Source of the DNA: Ruficoccus amylovorans
GTDB taxonomy: Bacteria > Verrucomicrobiota > Verrucomicrobiia > Opitutales > Cerasicoccaceae
Direction: 5' to 3'
DNA: 64,000 nt
Assembly: GCF_014230085.1 (NCBI RefSeq)
Contig: NZ_JACHVB010000034.1
Coordinates: 124,001-188,000 of the forward strand
In this document: positions 43,336-51,396 of the stretch, piece by piece
Layout of the letters: every line of letters begins with the position of its first letter
How positions within the stretch are numbered: the first letter of the stretch is position 1
Program-made: the position numbers and the translations under genes
The notes under the pieces: generated by a model
Seen by the model: the letters and a program-made list of their open reading frames with translations, nothing else
Database searches by the model: none
Told to the model about the DNA's origin: nothing

Positions 43336-43743
43336 ATGGCTATCCGCAGCAGATTTCAGCAAGACGAGGGGACACCGGAGATCAACCTGTCTCCGATGAT
43401 CGACTGTATCTTTATCCTGTTGATCTTTTTCATCGTGACCACGGTTTTCGTCGAAGAGGTCGGTCTCAATGTGAACAAGCCGCAGGCCTCGTCCTCCATG
43501 TCGATGGAGGATAAGGAGAGCGTCTCCATCGAGATCACCAAGGGTGACGAGATCCTGCTCGACGGGGCGGAGATCCAGCTTGCCTCGCTCGGGGCGCGTA
43601 TCCACAGCGCCATTACACGCGACGAGGAAATCCCTGTCACGATCACGGCCAACAAGAACTCCAGCCAGGGTATTTTCGCCCAGGTGTGGTCCGTCGCTCA
43701 CCAGTCCGGGGCGAAAAACCTTTCCTTCACCACCACGAATTAA
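43336..43743 (+). CDS. exbD: ExbD biopolymer transport protein (first copy)
   Basis: A 135-residue protein with one N-terminal membrane helix and a periplasmic domain, typical of ExbD/TolR. The helix INLSPMIDCIFILLIFFIVT carries the proton-handling Asp. The periplasmic part ends AHQSGAKNLSFTTTN. The helix and the residues around it are identical to those of the next gene, while the periplasmic domains differ, pointing to a tandem duplication followed by divergence. Confidence 0.94.
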   Translation: MAIRSRFQQDEGTPEINLSPMIDCIFILLIFFIVTTVFVEEVGLNVNKPQASSSMSMEDKESVSIEITKGDEILLDGAEIQLASLGARIHSAITRDEEIPVTITANKNSSQGIFAQVWSVAHQSGAKNLSFTTTN

Positions 43744-43749
43744 GCAGCC

Positions 43750-44154
43750 ATGCCGCGCCCTACGATATCCGCCGAGCCGGAAGAGGAGATGGAGATCAAT
43801 CTGTCTCCGATGATCGACTGTATCTTTATTTTGCTGATCTTCTTCATCGTGACCACGGTCTTTGTTGAAGAGACCGGGGTGGAGGTGGTCAAGCCCCGCG
43901 TCGTCGCCTATGACAAGCTGGACAAGAACAGCCTGCAGTTCGCCATCACCTCGGAGAACAAGGTTATCTACGGAGGCCAGGAAATCGGCGTCGGCGGGGT
44001 GGCTGTGCGAGTCAAACAGGCCATGTCTAAGGGGGATGTGCCCATTGATATTCAAGCGGACGAACGCGCCGACGTCGGCCTTTTTGACAAGGTCGTGACT
44101 GAGGCAAAGCTGGCTGGTGCCACACGCATCGCCTTCTCCAGCGCCCAGAACTGA
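43750..44154 (+). CDS. exbD: ExbD biopolymer transport protein (second copy)
   Basis: A 134-residue ExbD with the same membrane helix as the preceding gene, including the key Asp in SPMIDCIFIL, and a diverged periplasmic domain (EVVKPRVVAYDKLDKNSLQF, IQADERADVGLFDKVVTEAK). It starts 6 bp after the first exbD. Two different ExbD subunits could form a heteromer in one motor or serve two motors with the two ExbB-like channels. Confidence 0.94.
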   Translation: MPRPTISAEPEEEMEINLSPMIDCIFILLIFFIVTTVFVEETGVEVVKPRVVAYDKLDKNSLQFAITSENKVIYGGQEIGVGGVAVRVKQAMSKGDVPIDIQADERADVGLFDKVVTEAKLAGATRIAFSSAQN

Positions 44155-44167
44155 GGAATGCTCCGCC

Positions 44168-44827
44168 ATGCCTAAGATTTACCAGTCGCCCTCCGCGCGC
44201 AAGAACGCGCTCCTGAGCTTGTTTCTTGGGGCTGCCTTCAGCTTCTTTGTCTTCCTGCTCGTCCCGGTCACGCAGTTCATCGCGGACGTGGCCAAGGTAG
44301 AGAATGCCTACGAGGTCCAGCAGGCTTCGCTGCCACCGCCGGAAGAGTTCCAGTTCGAGGAAGAGGAGATCAAGGAGGAGGAAGCACCCGAGGAGGAGAT
44401 TGAGCTGGAGCAGGAGCCGCCGAAGCTCACGCTCGACCAGCTCGAGCTGGCGCTCAACCCCGGTATGGGCGGCGACCTCGCCGGTGACTTCGCACTGCCG
44501 GGTTTTTCCGCCAGCAAGGGTGATCTCGACCTCAATGCCATCTACGAACTCGACGACTTGGACCAGAAGCCCCGCCCTGTTAAGCAGGTACGGCCGAAGT
44601 ACCCGAGGCAGTTGGCCAGCCGAAAGGTTGAGGGTGTGGTGAAGCTCACCTTCGTCATCGATCAGAATGGCGATGTTATAGACATCAAGGTGGTTGATGC
44701 CACCTTTCCCGAATTCGGTGAGGCAGCGATGGCCGCCCTGCGTGAATGGAAATTTGAACCCGGTATGAAGAACGCCCAGGTGGTGAAGGCCCGGGGGAAA
44801 TTGAGTATACCTTTTAGCATTAAATAA
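44168..44827 (+). CDS. tonB: TonB energy-transducing protein
   Basis: A 219-residue TonB. One N-terminal anchor helix (ALLSLFLGAAFSFFVFLLVP) precedes a periplasmic Glu/Pro segment (EEEEIKEEEAPEEEIELEQE) and the C-terminal domain with KQVRPKYPRQLASRKVEGVV, GDVIDIKVVDATFPEFGEAA and REWKFEPGMKN. It links the ExbBD motor to outer-membrane receptors. The spacer is acidic and short compared with E. coli TonB. The start is the ATG at 44168; reading further upstream would overlap exbD. Confidence 0.95.
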   Translation: MPKIYQSPSARKNALLSLFLGAAFSFFVFLLVPVTQFIADVAKVENAYEVQQASLPPPEEFQFEEEEIKEEEAPEEEIELEQEPPKLTLDQLELALNPGMGGDLAGDFALPGFSASKGDLDLNAIYELDDLDQKPRPVKQVRPKYPRQLASRKVEGVVKLTFVIDQNGDVIDIKVVDATFPEFGEAAMAALREWKFEPGMKNAQVVKARGKLSIPFSIK

Positions 44828-44837
44828 CAGGAAACCT

Positions 44838-46220
44838 ATGCGTCAGATAACGAAATACCTTGCCGTAGCGGCTTTTGCCGCGACTGCGCAGCAGGCGGTT
44901 TTTGCCCAGTTTCCCAGCGCGGAGTTTGAGCAGCAGTGGCAGCAGAAATGGACCGATGAGGCGTTTGTCTCGGCGTTCATTGACAGTTACGAGCCGCTGA
45001 AGGAGGTCGAGCCGCAGTTCGATAACAAGGACGAGATCAAGCAGGTGCAGGAAATGCGCGACCTCTTCCAGAGCAATCCTCAGGCCGCGGCTGACCGCCT
45101 GAAGGAGGATCTCGATGAGGACGCCAGCGCGCCCTACCTGTTCCTCATTGGCACGCTGTACCTGACCGCGCAGCAGAACGATCAGGCCAAGGAGTTCTAC
45201 AACCGGGCGCTGGAGAAGTACCCGAACTACCGCCGCGCGCACAAGAACCTCGCCCTTGTTTATCTGCAGGATCAGGAGCTGGACAAGGCGCTAAAACACT
45301 TGAGCCGCACGATTGAGCTGGGTGAGAAAGACGGGCGTCAGTATGGGCTGCTCGGTTACATTTACCTGAGCATGGGGGACCCTTTTGCAGCCGAGGCGGC
45401 TTACCGCCAGGCGATTCTGGCTGAGCCCGACGTGATGGACTGGAAGCTGGGTCTGGTGCAGGCGCTGCTGGGGATGGAGAAGTATGACGACGCCAACGCG
45501 CTCATCGAAACGCTGATCGAGAAGAATCCCGGGAACGATACGTTCTGGCTGCTTCAGGTTAACGCCTACCTCGGCTCCGGCCAACCGGAGAGGGCGATTG
45601 CGAATCTGGAAATGCTGCGCCGGATGGGTAAGCTCAAGCCCGCCAGCCTCAAGCTGCTAGCCGACATCTATATGAACCAGCAAATGCGCGAGCAGGCGCT
45701 GGAGCGCTACACGGAGTTGATGCAGGCCGACGCCTCGGGGCAGTTTCTGCCGACCATGCTGAACATCGGCGAACTACTTGTTTATTCGCAGGACTTTGAC
45801 CGCGCCATCGGCATGCTCGACACGATCGAGTCTCACTACGCTTCCAGTACGCCCGAGGACAAGATCAAGATTCTGAACCTGAAGGCCAAGGTGGCCCGTG
45901 CCACGGGTGACTCCGAACTGGCGCAGGAGACATTGACCGAGATTATCGCGCAAGATCCGCTCAACGGTGACGCTCTGCTGGAAATGGCCGCTATCCACCA
46001 GGAGAAGGGCAAAAAGGAAGAAGCAGTTTTTCTCTACGAACGTGCGGCCAAGGTTGATGGCTACGAGTTTAAGGCGCTGGTGCAGTACGCCCAGATGATG
46101 GTGAAGGAAAAGCGTTATGCCGATGCGGTTCCGCTGCTCAAGCGCGCGCTCACGATTAACGACGATCCGCGCATCGCCCGCTTTCTCGAAGATGTCGAGC
46201 GTGCGGCCCGCAATACATGA
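44838..46220 (+). CDS. Exported TPR protein of the TonB cluster
   Basis: A 460-residue protein with a signal peptide (ITKYLAVAAFAATAQQAVFA) and about ten tetratricopeptide repeats, for example PYLFLIGTLYLTAQQNDQAK, YPNYRRAHKNLALVYLQDQE and AALIHQEKGKKEEAV-type units. A TPR protein is the usual last gene of TtpC/DUF3450 TonB clusters, where it is thought to aid the complex in the periplasm. Its stop overlaps the next gene by ATGA, which ties the following unknown gene to the operon. Confidence 0.9.
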   Translation: MRQITKYLAVAAFAATAQQAVFAQFPSAEFEQQWQQKWTDEAFVSAFIDSYEPLKEVEPQFDNKDEIKQVQEMRDLFQSNPQAAADRLKEDLDEDASAPYLFLIGTLYLTAQQNDQAKEFYNRALEKYPNYRRAHKNLALVYLQDQELDKALKHLSRTIELGEKDGRQYGLLGYIYLSMGDPFAAEAAYRQAILAEPDVMDWKLGLVQALLGMEKYDDANALIETLIEKNPGNDTFWLLQVNAYLGSGQPERAIANLEMLRRMGKLKPASLKLLADIYMNQQMREQALERYTELMQADASGQFLPTMLNIGELLVYSQDFDRAIGMLDTIESHYASSTPEDKIKILNLKAKVARATGDSELAQETLTEIIAQDPLNGDALLEMAAIHQEKGKKEEAVFLYERAAKVDGYEFKALVQYAQMMVKEKRYADAVPLLKRALTINDDPRIARFLEDVERAARNT

Positions 46221-46996
46221 TGACATCCGGCACAGCGTTAGCTCTATGTTCCGTGGGCATGATGCTGGCATGCGCATGCGCGCAGGCCGCTTATCCGGCG
46301 AGTCATGCCTTGCTGGAAGATTCTCCTTTTCTTCCTCCCGCCCGCAAGACCGGGATTTTGGCTCAGCCAGTGGCTGCATCAATGACACCGGCGATGATCG
46401 AGCCGGAGATTTCTTTTCATGGGGTCATGCTCAGCGGTGGAGAATACCTGGTGAGCCTGCACAATAGCAAGACCGGCGAAAAACTCTGGCGCAGTCCCGG
46501 GCAGGACGTTTTCGGATACACACTGTCCGGATACGAACCAGCGGAGCATCGGCTGACGCTGAGTAAAGCAGGCCGTAACTATACACTGTGCCTGAGTAAC
46601 ATCGGCGAGATAAACCGCACGCTCGCACTCACCGGTCAGAGCCCACGCGAACATGAGGGGAAGGGCAGGGGGCTGGTCCGTTTTGAAAGCCTCAGTCCGC
46701 AGGAGCAGAAAAAGTATTACGACCCGTCCTATGTTTCCTTGCTCGAAGAGCGCGGGATCGAAGTGCCTGCGGCTTTGCGGTCGGGCAGCGGCGGGAGCGC
46801 TTCGCATGGCAAGGGCTCATCTCAGAATGCCGGGAGTGTCGTGAGTATGGCGGATGCGCAGATGCGTACCTCACGGGCGGTAGAGGGGAAGCGCGAGCCG
46901 CGGTCCTATCAACGGTTTCCTACGCCTCGGGTAAATACCAGCCACACCAGCGCAGAACGCGCCGAAATGGCCAAGGCCGCCCGCGGCAGTTCATAA
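46217..46996 (+). CDS. Exported hypothetical protein in the TonB operon
   Basis: A 259-residue protein with a signal peptide (about residues 1-25, ending CAQAAYP). The middle (about 65-135) reads as a small beta domain: PEISFHGVMLSGGEYLVSLH, GEKLWRSPGQDVFGYTLSGY and RLTLSKAGRNYTLCLS. The alternation is reminiscent of the PulC/GspC homology region, but the match is weak. The C-terminus is Ser/Gly/Arg-rich and probably disordered. It is coupled to the TPR gene by ATGA. I cannot name a function. Confidence 0.65.
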   Translation: MMTSGTALALCSVGMMLACACAQAAYPASHALLEDSPFLPPARKTGILAQPVAASMTPAMIEPEISFHGVMLSGGEYLVSLHNSKTGEKLWRSPGQDVFGYTLSGYEPAEHRLTLSKAGRNYTLCLSNIGEINRTLALTGQSPREHEGKGRGLVRFESLSPQEQKKYYDPSYVSLLEERGIEVPAALRSGSGGSASHGKGSSQNAGSVVSMADAQMRTSRAVEGKREPRSYQRFPTPRVNTSHTSAERAEMAKAARGSS

Positions 46997-47014
46997 ATTT
47001 GGAAGGCATCTATT

Positions 47015-47827
47015 ATGAAGACGCGACTATTGACTTTTGTTTTATCGCTGAGCGCGGTCGGGATGAGCTTGTCCGCGGACGCGGAGACTGTTTCTGCCGA
47101 TCCCTTGTACCAGGAGATCGCGGTACGCTCGGAGTGGTGGCCGGAGCGGGTCAAGCTGACTGAGGATGTGGCACTCTCAACTGAAAAGGGGACGACGACT
47201 TTGAAAAAAGGCCGTCCGGCGATTTTTGTAGCTCCGGTCGAAGATGGCGCGTGGATCGACTTCGGCAACTACGGCGTGATCAAAGTGCCGTATGCCTCCA
47301 CGGATATTGCCGAGAGCGTCGCGCGAAACAAGCACGATCGCGACTGGCAGAGCGCGGGTAACCTCAGCGTGCAGTTGAGCAACAAATTCTTTTGGCCTGA
47401 GAGCCTGCAACAGATTTCCCCCTGGACGTTCAAGGATGCCGACTACCTGCTGATCAGTTATCTGGACCTGGGCTCGGAAGTGGCTGCCTCGGCGCAGAGA
47501 GCCCTCGTCGCTTCCCACAGTGAGTTGGAGGAGCGATGCCCGCGGCTATTTTTTGTCACGATCGCGCTCGACCCTGCCAAAGACGAAATGATGAAGGATC
47601 TGGCCGCCTCGGGCATTAGCTGGCCGGTCATGTTCTTCCACATGAGCGCAGGTTACGTGAACGCTCTTCATCACCAGCCACTCAATCCGACCGCTGTGCT
47701 GGTGGACAAGAACGGCCGCGTGCTGGCCCGGTGGGGAGCCGATGAAATAGAGGCTGGTTCATTTTCTGCCAATGTCGAGCGTGCTGTGGAGGGCGACCTT
47801 TCATTGCGTGAATCACTGAAAAACTGA
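47015..47827 (+). CDS. Exported hypothetical protein, possibly thioredoxin-like fold
   Basis: A 270-residue protein with a signal peptide (TRLLTFVLSLSAVGMSLSAD). The second half suggests an AhpC/thioredoxin-like fold: DYLLISYLDLGSEVAASAQR, PRLFFVTIALDPAKDEMMKD, MFFHMSAGYVNALHHQPLNP and TAVLVDKNGRVLARWGADEI. No CxxC pair is present, so a redox role is doubtful. The N-terminal half contains an SH3-like stretch (STEKGTTTLKKGRPAIFVAP). GGAAGG-like GGAAGG precedes the ATG. It lies between the TonB genes and the receptor. Confidence 0.6.
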   Translation: MKTRLLTFVLSLSAVGMSLSADAETVSADPLYQEIAVRSEWWPERVKLTEDVALSTEKGTTTLKKGRPAIFVAPVEDGAWIDFGNYGVIKVPYASTDIAESVARNKHDRDWQSAGNLSVQLSNKFFWPESLQQISPWTFKDADYLLISYLDLGSEVAASAQRALVASHSELEERCPRLFFVTIALDPAKDEMMKDLAASGISWPVMFFHMSAGYVNALHHQPLNPTAVLVDKNGRVLARWGADEIEAGSFSANVERAVEGDLSLRESLKN

Positions 47828-47894
47828 CCTAAGTTTTGACCGTATAAAGCCCCGGCGGAAGCCTCTCTTGCCGGTTTAAAAAGATTTTTATTAT

Positions 47895-50800
47895 ATGAAA
47901 TTACGCCGTAACTATGGGTTTGAAAACCTGAAGTATCGCAAGGTTGCCGCCATGCTATCGGGCTTGCTGATGCTTGCCGCCGGGTGTTCGGTGACGGTGG
48001 CGCAGGATGAGGATAAGTCGTCTGTGCAGGCGGATGATAACTGGGGTGACTTTACTCTAGAGGACGCTGGTCCGGAAAAGCGTCCGGCCTCTACTGTGCC
48101 TGCGGAGGAAATTCCCGAAGGCATCGGCAGTATCGGCGGCCAGGTTTTCGATACTGAGACGGCAGGAGTGGTCGAAGGTGTTACGGTGACGCTCACATGG
48201 CCGGAGCAGGAGGGGATCGAGCAGGGGACGGAAGTCGCCCGCCAGCAGACCGTGGCCACGGATGAGCGCGGCGTTTACGGCATCAAAGATGTTCCCTCGG
48301 GCGTCTATTCGCTGTCCTTTTTCAAAAGCGGTTACAAGATCAAGGAAGTCATCGACGTAAAGGTTTATCCCGACGAGGTGACGCGTGCGGACGCGGCGCT
48401 GGAGGTCAAGCCGGTCGGTTTCAGTGATGACATTTTTGACTTCGGGGAGTTCGCGGTCGAGTTCCAGTCGCTCGACAGCACGCGTGACATGCTGGAGGAT
48501 CTCAAGCGCCAGTCGCCCGGTACGATCGACTTTTTGACCTCGGAAGATTTTGCGAAGTTCGGCGGTTCCGATCTGGCGAGCGTCATCCAGCGCATGCCCG
48601 GCGTTACGGTGGTCGAAGGGCAGTTCGCCGTCGTTCGCGGCCTGGGTGACCGCTACAACAGCACCTTGCTCAATGGTCTCCCTGTGCCCAGTCCCGACCC
48701 GGTGCGTCAGGGGATGCAACTCGACCTGTTCCCCACCTCAATGATCGAGAGCGTGGTCACACAGAAACAGTTCCTGCCAAACCTGCCGAGTAACTCTTCG
48801 GGCGCGGCCTTCGACCTGCAGACCAAGGCCTACGCGGAGGAAACCACCGTCTTCTTCAAGGGTGGTTTTCGCTTTAACACGAACGCCACCGGCACTTACC
48901 TGAAAAGCCCGAGCGCCACCTTCAACGACAACCTCGCCGATGGTGCCAACTCGCGCCCGCAGGCTCCGGCGAGCAGCACTTCTACTGTGATCGTGAACAG
49001 CGCCTCAAAGCAAGTGGTGCCGATTGAAACGACTGCGCCCATCGGCCTGACGTTTTCAGCCGGGGCCAGTGGGACCTTTGAGGTGAACAACCGCAAAATG
49101 GGACTGATTTTCTCCAGTGCTTACAACAGCGACTACGGTACGGCGGAGGGCTACCAGCAGAAACGCTATGCCTCCAACTCCTCCTTTATTCGCATCCCTT
49201 TTCCGCCCCCCGGACGCCTGGTAGGCGCTCCCGGGTCCCTCTATAATTACGAACTCGGCGCGAGCGACCTGCGCTATGACTTGACCGAGTCTGACGCCGA
49301 AGTCCTGATTGGCATTCTCGCCGGTGTCGGCTATGAACTCGATCCCGAGGGTGACAACCGGGTGGACTTCACTTTCCTGATGAGTCAGAGCGGCAACGAC
49401 TTTGTCCAGTCTCTGAAAAATGGTTACCTCCCCGCCGGGTTCGCCGGCAGTTCCAACACGGACCGTGGCTTTGGCACGCCGGGGGCCGGTACCGGGGTTG
49501 ACAATATCATCGGGCGCGGGGGCGCGGACACAAACACGGTCTTCACCGACGTCATTTCCTACGAGCAGCGCGAGCTCTACACCTATCAGTTGGGCGGACG
49601 GCACGTGCTCGACGAGCTGGACGACCTCAAGCTCAACTGGGGGGGCACGGTCAGCTCGACCACGAGCAACACCCCGCATGAGACCGTGGCCAACTACCTT
49701 TACGATAATTCCACGGACCAGTATTTCTATACGGATTCGAACTTCATCGGCGACGCCATTCCGTTTATTCAGGAAACCTGGCGCGATATTTCCGAAGATC
49801 AATACGGGGCACGCATGGACCTCGAATACGACTGGAAAGACAAAAGTTCGGATTGGCTCAGCGGTAAGTTTTCCGTGGGTGGTTTCTGGGCTCAGGCCAG
49901 CCGCAGCGTTGATCAGGTTGATACGGACATCGATTTGAAAACAACCGTATCCGGAAATACAAAGCAGGATGTGGTGGACAAGGTGTTGAATGCATCGACT
50001 GCCAATGGTGCCGCCCGTTATTCCTGGGCGGAAACCAGCCGTGATATCGGTGCGGGCTACCTGATGGCGCAGTTCAATCTCACGGAGAATGTGCAGATCA
50101 CGGGGGGCGCCCGCTTTGGGAATCTCCGCCTGAACAGTAACGGCTACTCCGAGCTGAATGCGCTGACGACGTTGACGACACTGCTGGCCCAGTCCCTGAA
50201 GACCAACCCGAACATCTATAATGGCGATCTGCTAGGCTTTGATACGACACCGACGGGAGGCCTCACCCGTGATCAGGTGATCGCGCAGCAGTTGGCCGAG
50301 GGCGGACGGATCAACCAGAACTTTGCCCTCCCGGCTGCCACCGTAAATGTGGACGTCACCGAGCAGGTTTCCTTCATGGCTGGGTATTCGCAGACATTGG
50401 CGCAGCCGTCGTTCCGTGAGTTGTCGCCGTATTTTTCGCGTGAGTTGGGGACGGGGGACATCGTCGTGGGCAACCCGCTTCTGCAAACCTCGGAGGTGGA
50501 GAGTTTCGACCTCGGGGTGGAGTACCGCCCCTGGGAGGGAGCCATTATCGGCGTGGGTGCTTTCTATAAGACGGTCGAGAACCCGATCGAGCAAATCGCC
50601 ATCTACGATAAAAATACCAACACGACCGTGATGACCTACTTTAACAACCCGAACACGGCTCGCCTCAAAGGAATCGAGTTCCAGTTTGGGACAGACTTCG
50701 CATTCGTTGCGGACGAGTTGGAGTATTTTTCCTTCGGCATGAACTTTGCCTACATCGATGCCAAAGTAGCCTTCCCGGATGAGGTTCGGATGACCTACAT

Positions 50801-51230
50801 CAACACGATCAACGGCAACAGCCCGAACGCTGGGACCACCGACGGGCAGACCATCACCTTGCGTAATATGCCCAACGACCGCCGGCTGTTCGACCAGCCC
50901 GAGTACATCGTCAACGCCAACGTCACCTATAATAATCCGGACTGGGGGACGGCTGTCACGCTTTCGATCTTCGCGCAGAGCGATGTGCTCACGACGGTGG
51001 GCTCGGGGGCGGACCTGAGCATCGACCAGTATTCGGCACCTTTCTACACACTGGATCTGACTATCAGCCAGAATATCACGGATAATCTTCAGTTCCAGTT
51101 CAGCGTCAGCAACCTGACCGATACTTCCCGCAGCATCATTTATTCGCAGGAGATGACGAACGAGACCATCTACGGCGAATCCGTCAAGATCGGGCAGACT
51201 TTCAAGTTCGCGCTGGAGTACACCTTTTAA
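47895..51230 (+). CDS. TonB-dependent outer-membrane receptor with regulatory-like N-domain
   Basis: A 1111-residue TonB-dependent receptor. After the signal peptide comes a carboxypeptidase-regulatory-like domain (about 75-175: IGGQVFDTETAGVVEGVTVT, GVYGIKDVPSGVYSLSFFKS), then the plug (DFGGSDLASV-type FAKFGGSDLASVIQRMPGVT, VVRGLGDRYNSTLLNGLPVP) and a 22-strand type barrel ending GQTFKFALEYTF, with a terminal Phe. The signal peptide contains LAAGC, a possible lipobox, though a normal cleavage at TVAQ is also possible. It follows the TonB operon by 67 bp. The ligand is unknown. Confidence 0.93.
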   Translation: MKLRRNYGFENLKYRKVAAMLSGLLMLAAGCSVTVAQDEDKSSVQADDNWGDFTLEDAGPEKRPASTVPAEEIPEGIGSIGGQVFDTETAGVVEGVTVTLTWPEQEGIEQGTEVARQQTVATDERGVYGIKDVPSGVYSLSFFKSGYKIKEVIDVKVYPDEVTRADAALEVKPVGFSDDIFDFGEFAVEFQSLDSTRDMLEDLKRQSPGTIDFLTSEDFAKFGGSDLASVIQRMPGVTVVEGQFAVVRGLGDRYNSTLLNGLPVPSPDPVRQGMQLDLFPTSMIESVVTQKQFLPNLPSNSSGAAFDLQTKAYAEETTVFFKGGFRFNTNATGTYLKSPSATFNDNLADGANSRPQAPASSTSTVIVNSASKQVVPIETTAPIGLTFSAGASGTFEVNNRKMGLIFSSAYNSDYGTAEGYQQKRYASNSSFIRIPFPPPGRLVGAPGSLYNYELGASDLRYDLTESDAEVLIGILAGVGYELDPEGDNRVDFTFLMSQSGNDFVQSLKNGYLPAGFAGSSNTDRGFGTPGAGTGVDNIIGRGGADTNTVFTDVISYEQRELYTYQLGGRHVLDELDDLKLNWGGTVSSTTSNTPHETVANYLYDNSTDQYFYTDSNFIGDAIPFIQETWRDISEDQYGARMDLEYDWKDKSSDWLSGKFSVGGFWAQASRSVDQVDTDIDLKTTVSGNTKQDVVDKVLNASTANGAARYSWAETSRDIGAGYLMAQFNLTENVQITGGARFGNLRLNSNGYSELNALTTLTTLLAQSLKTNPNIYNGDLLGFDTTPTGGLTRDQVIAQQLAEGGRINQNFALPAATVNVDVTEQVSFMAGYSQTLAQPSFRELSPYFSRELGTGDIVVGNPLLQTSEVESFDLGVEYRPWEGAIIGVGAFYKTVENPIEQIAIYDKNTNTTVMTYFNNPNTARLKGIEFQFGTDFAFVADELEYFSFGMNFAYIDAKVAFPDEVRMTYINTINGNSPNAGTTDGQTITLRNMPNDRRLFDQPEYIVNANVTYNNPDWGTAVTLSIFAQSDVLTTVGSGADLSIDQYSAPFYTLDLTISQNITDNLQFQFSVSNLTDTSRSIIYSQEMTNETIYGESVKIGQTFKFALEYTF

Positions 51231-51289
51231 CTGCGGCGGGCAATTTGATCTGGAGCCGGGGCCGGGATTACGCAGCTCAGACTTGAAAA

Positions 51290-51302
51290 ATTGATTATCA
51301 AT
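51290..51302. promoter_or_regulatory. Candidate operator palindrome ATTGATTATCAAT
   Basis: A perfect 6-1-6 inverted repeat (ATTGAT T ATCAAT) in the 166-bp gap before the beta-helix-type protein gene. It is A/T-rich and loosely recalls Fur-type operators without matching the 7-1-7 consensus. A regulatory role is inference. Confidence 0.3.
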
Positions 51303-51396
51303 GTAACGCAAATGTGACCGTGTGGCCATCGGTTTGCCATGCAAGCCCGTCATAATGCGGCCTGTTTTTCAACCCTGACAAACTCTGAACACTACT

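Noticed and set aside
51290-51302. Fur box before the beta-helix-type gene
   Set aside because: The palindrome is 6-1-6 ATTGAT/ATCAAT and does not fit the TGATAAT 7-1-7 pattern, so it is listed only as an unassigned candidate operator.
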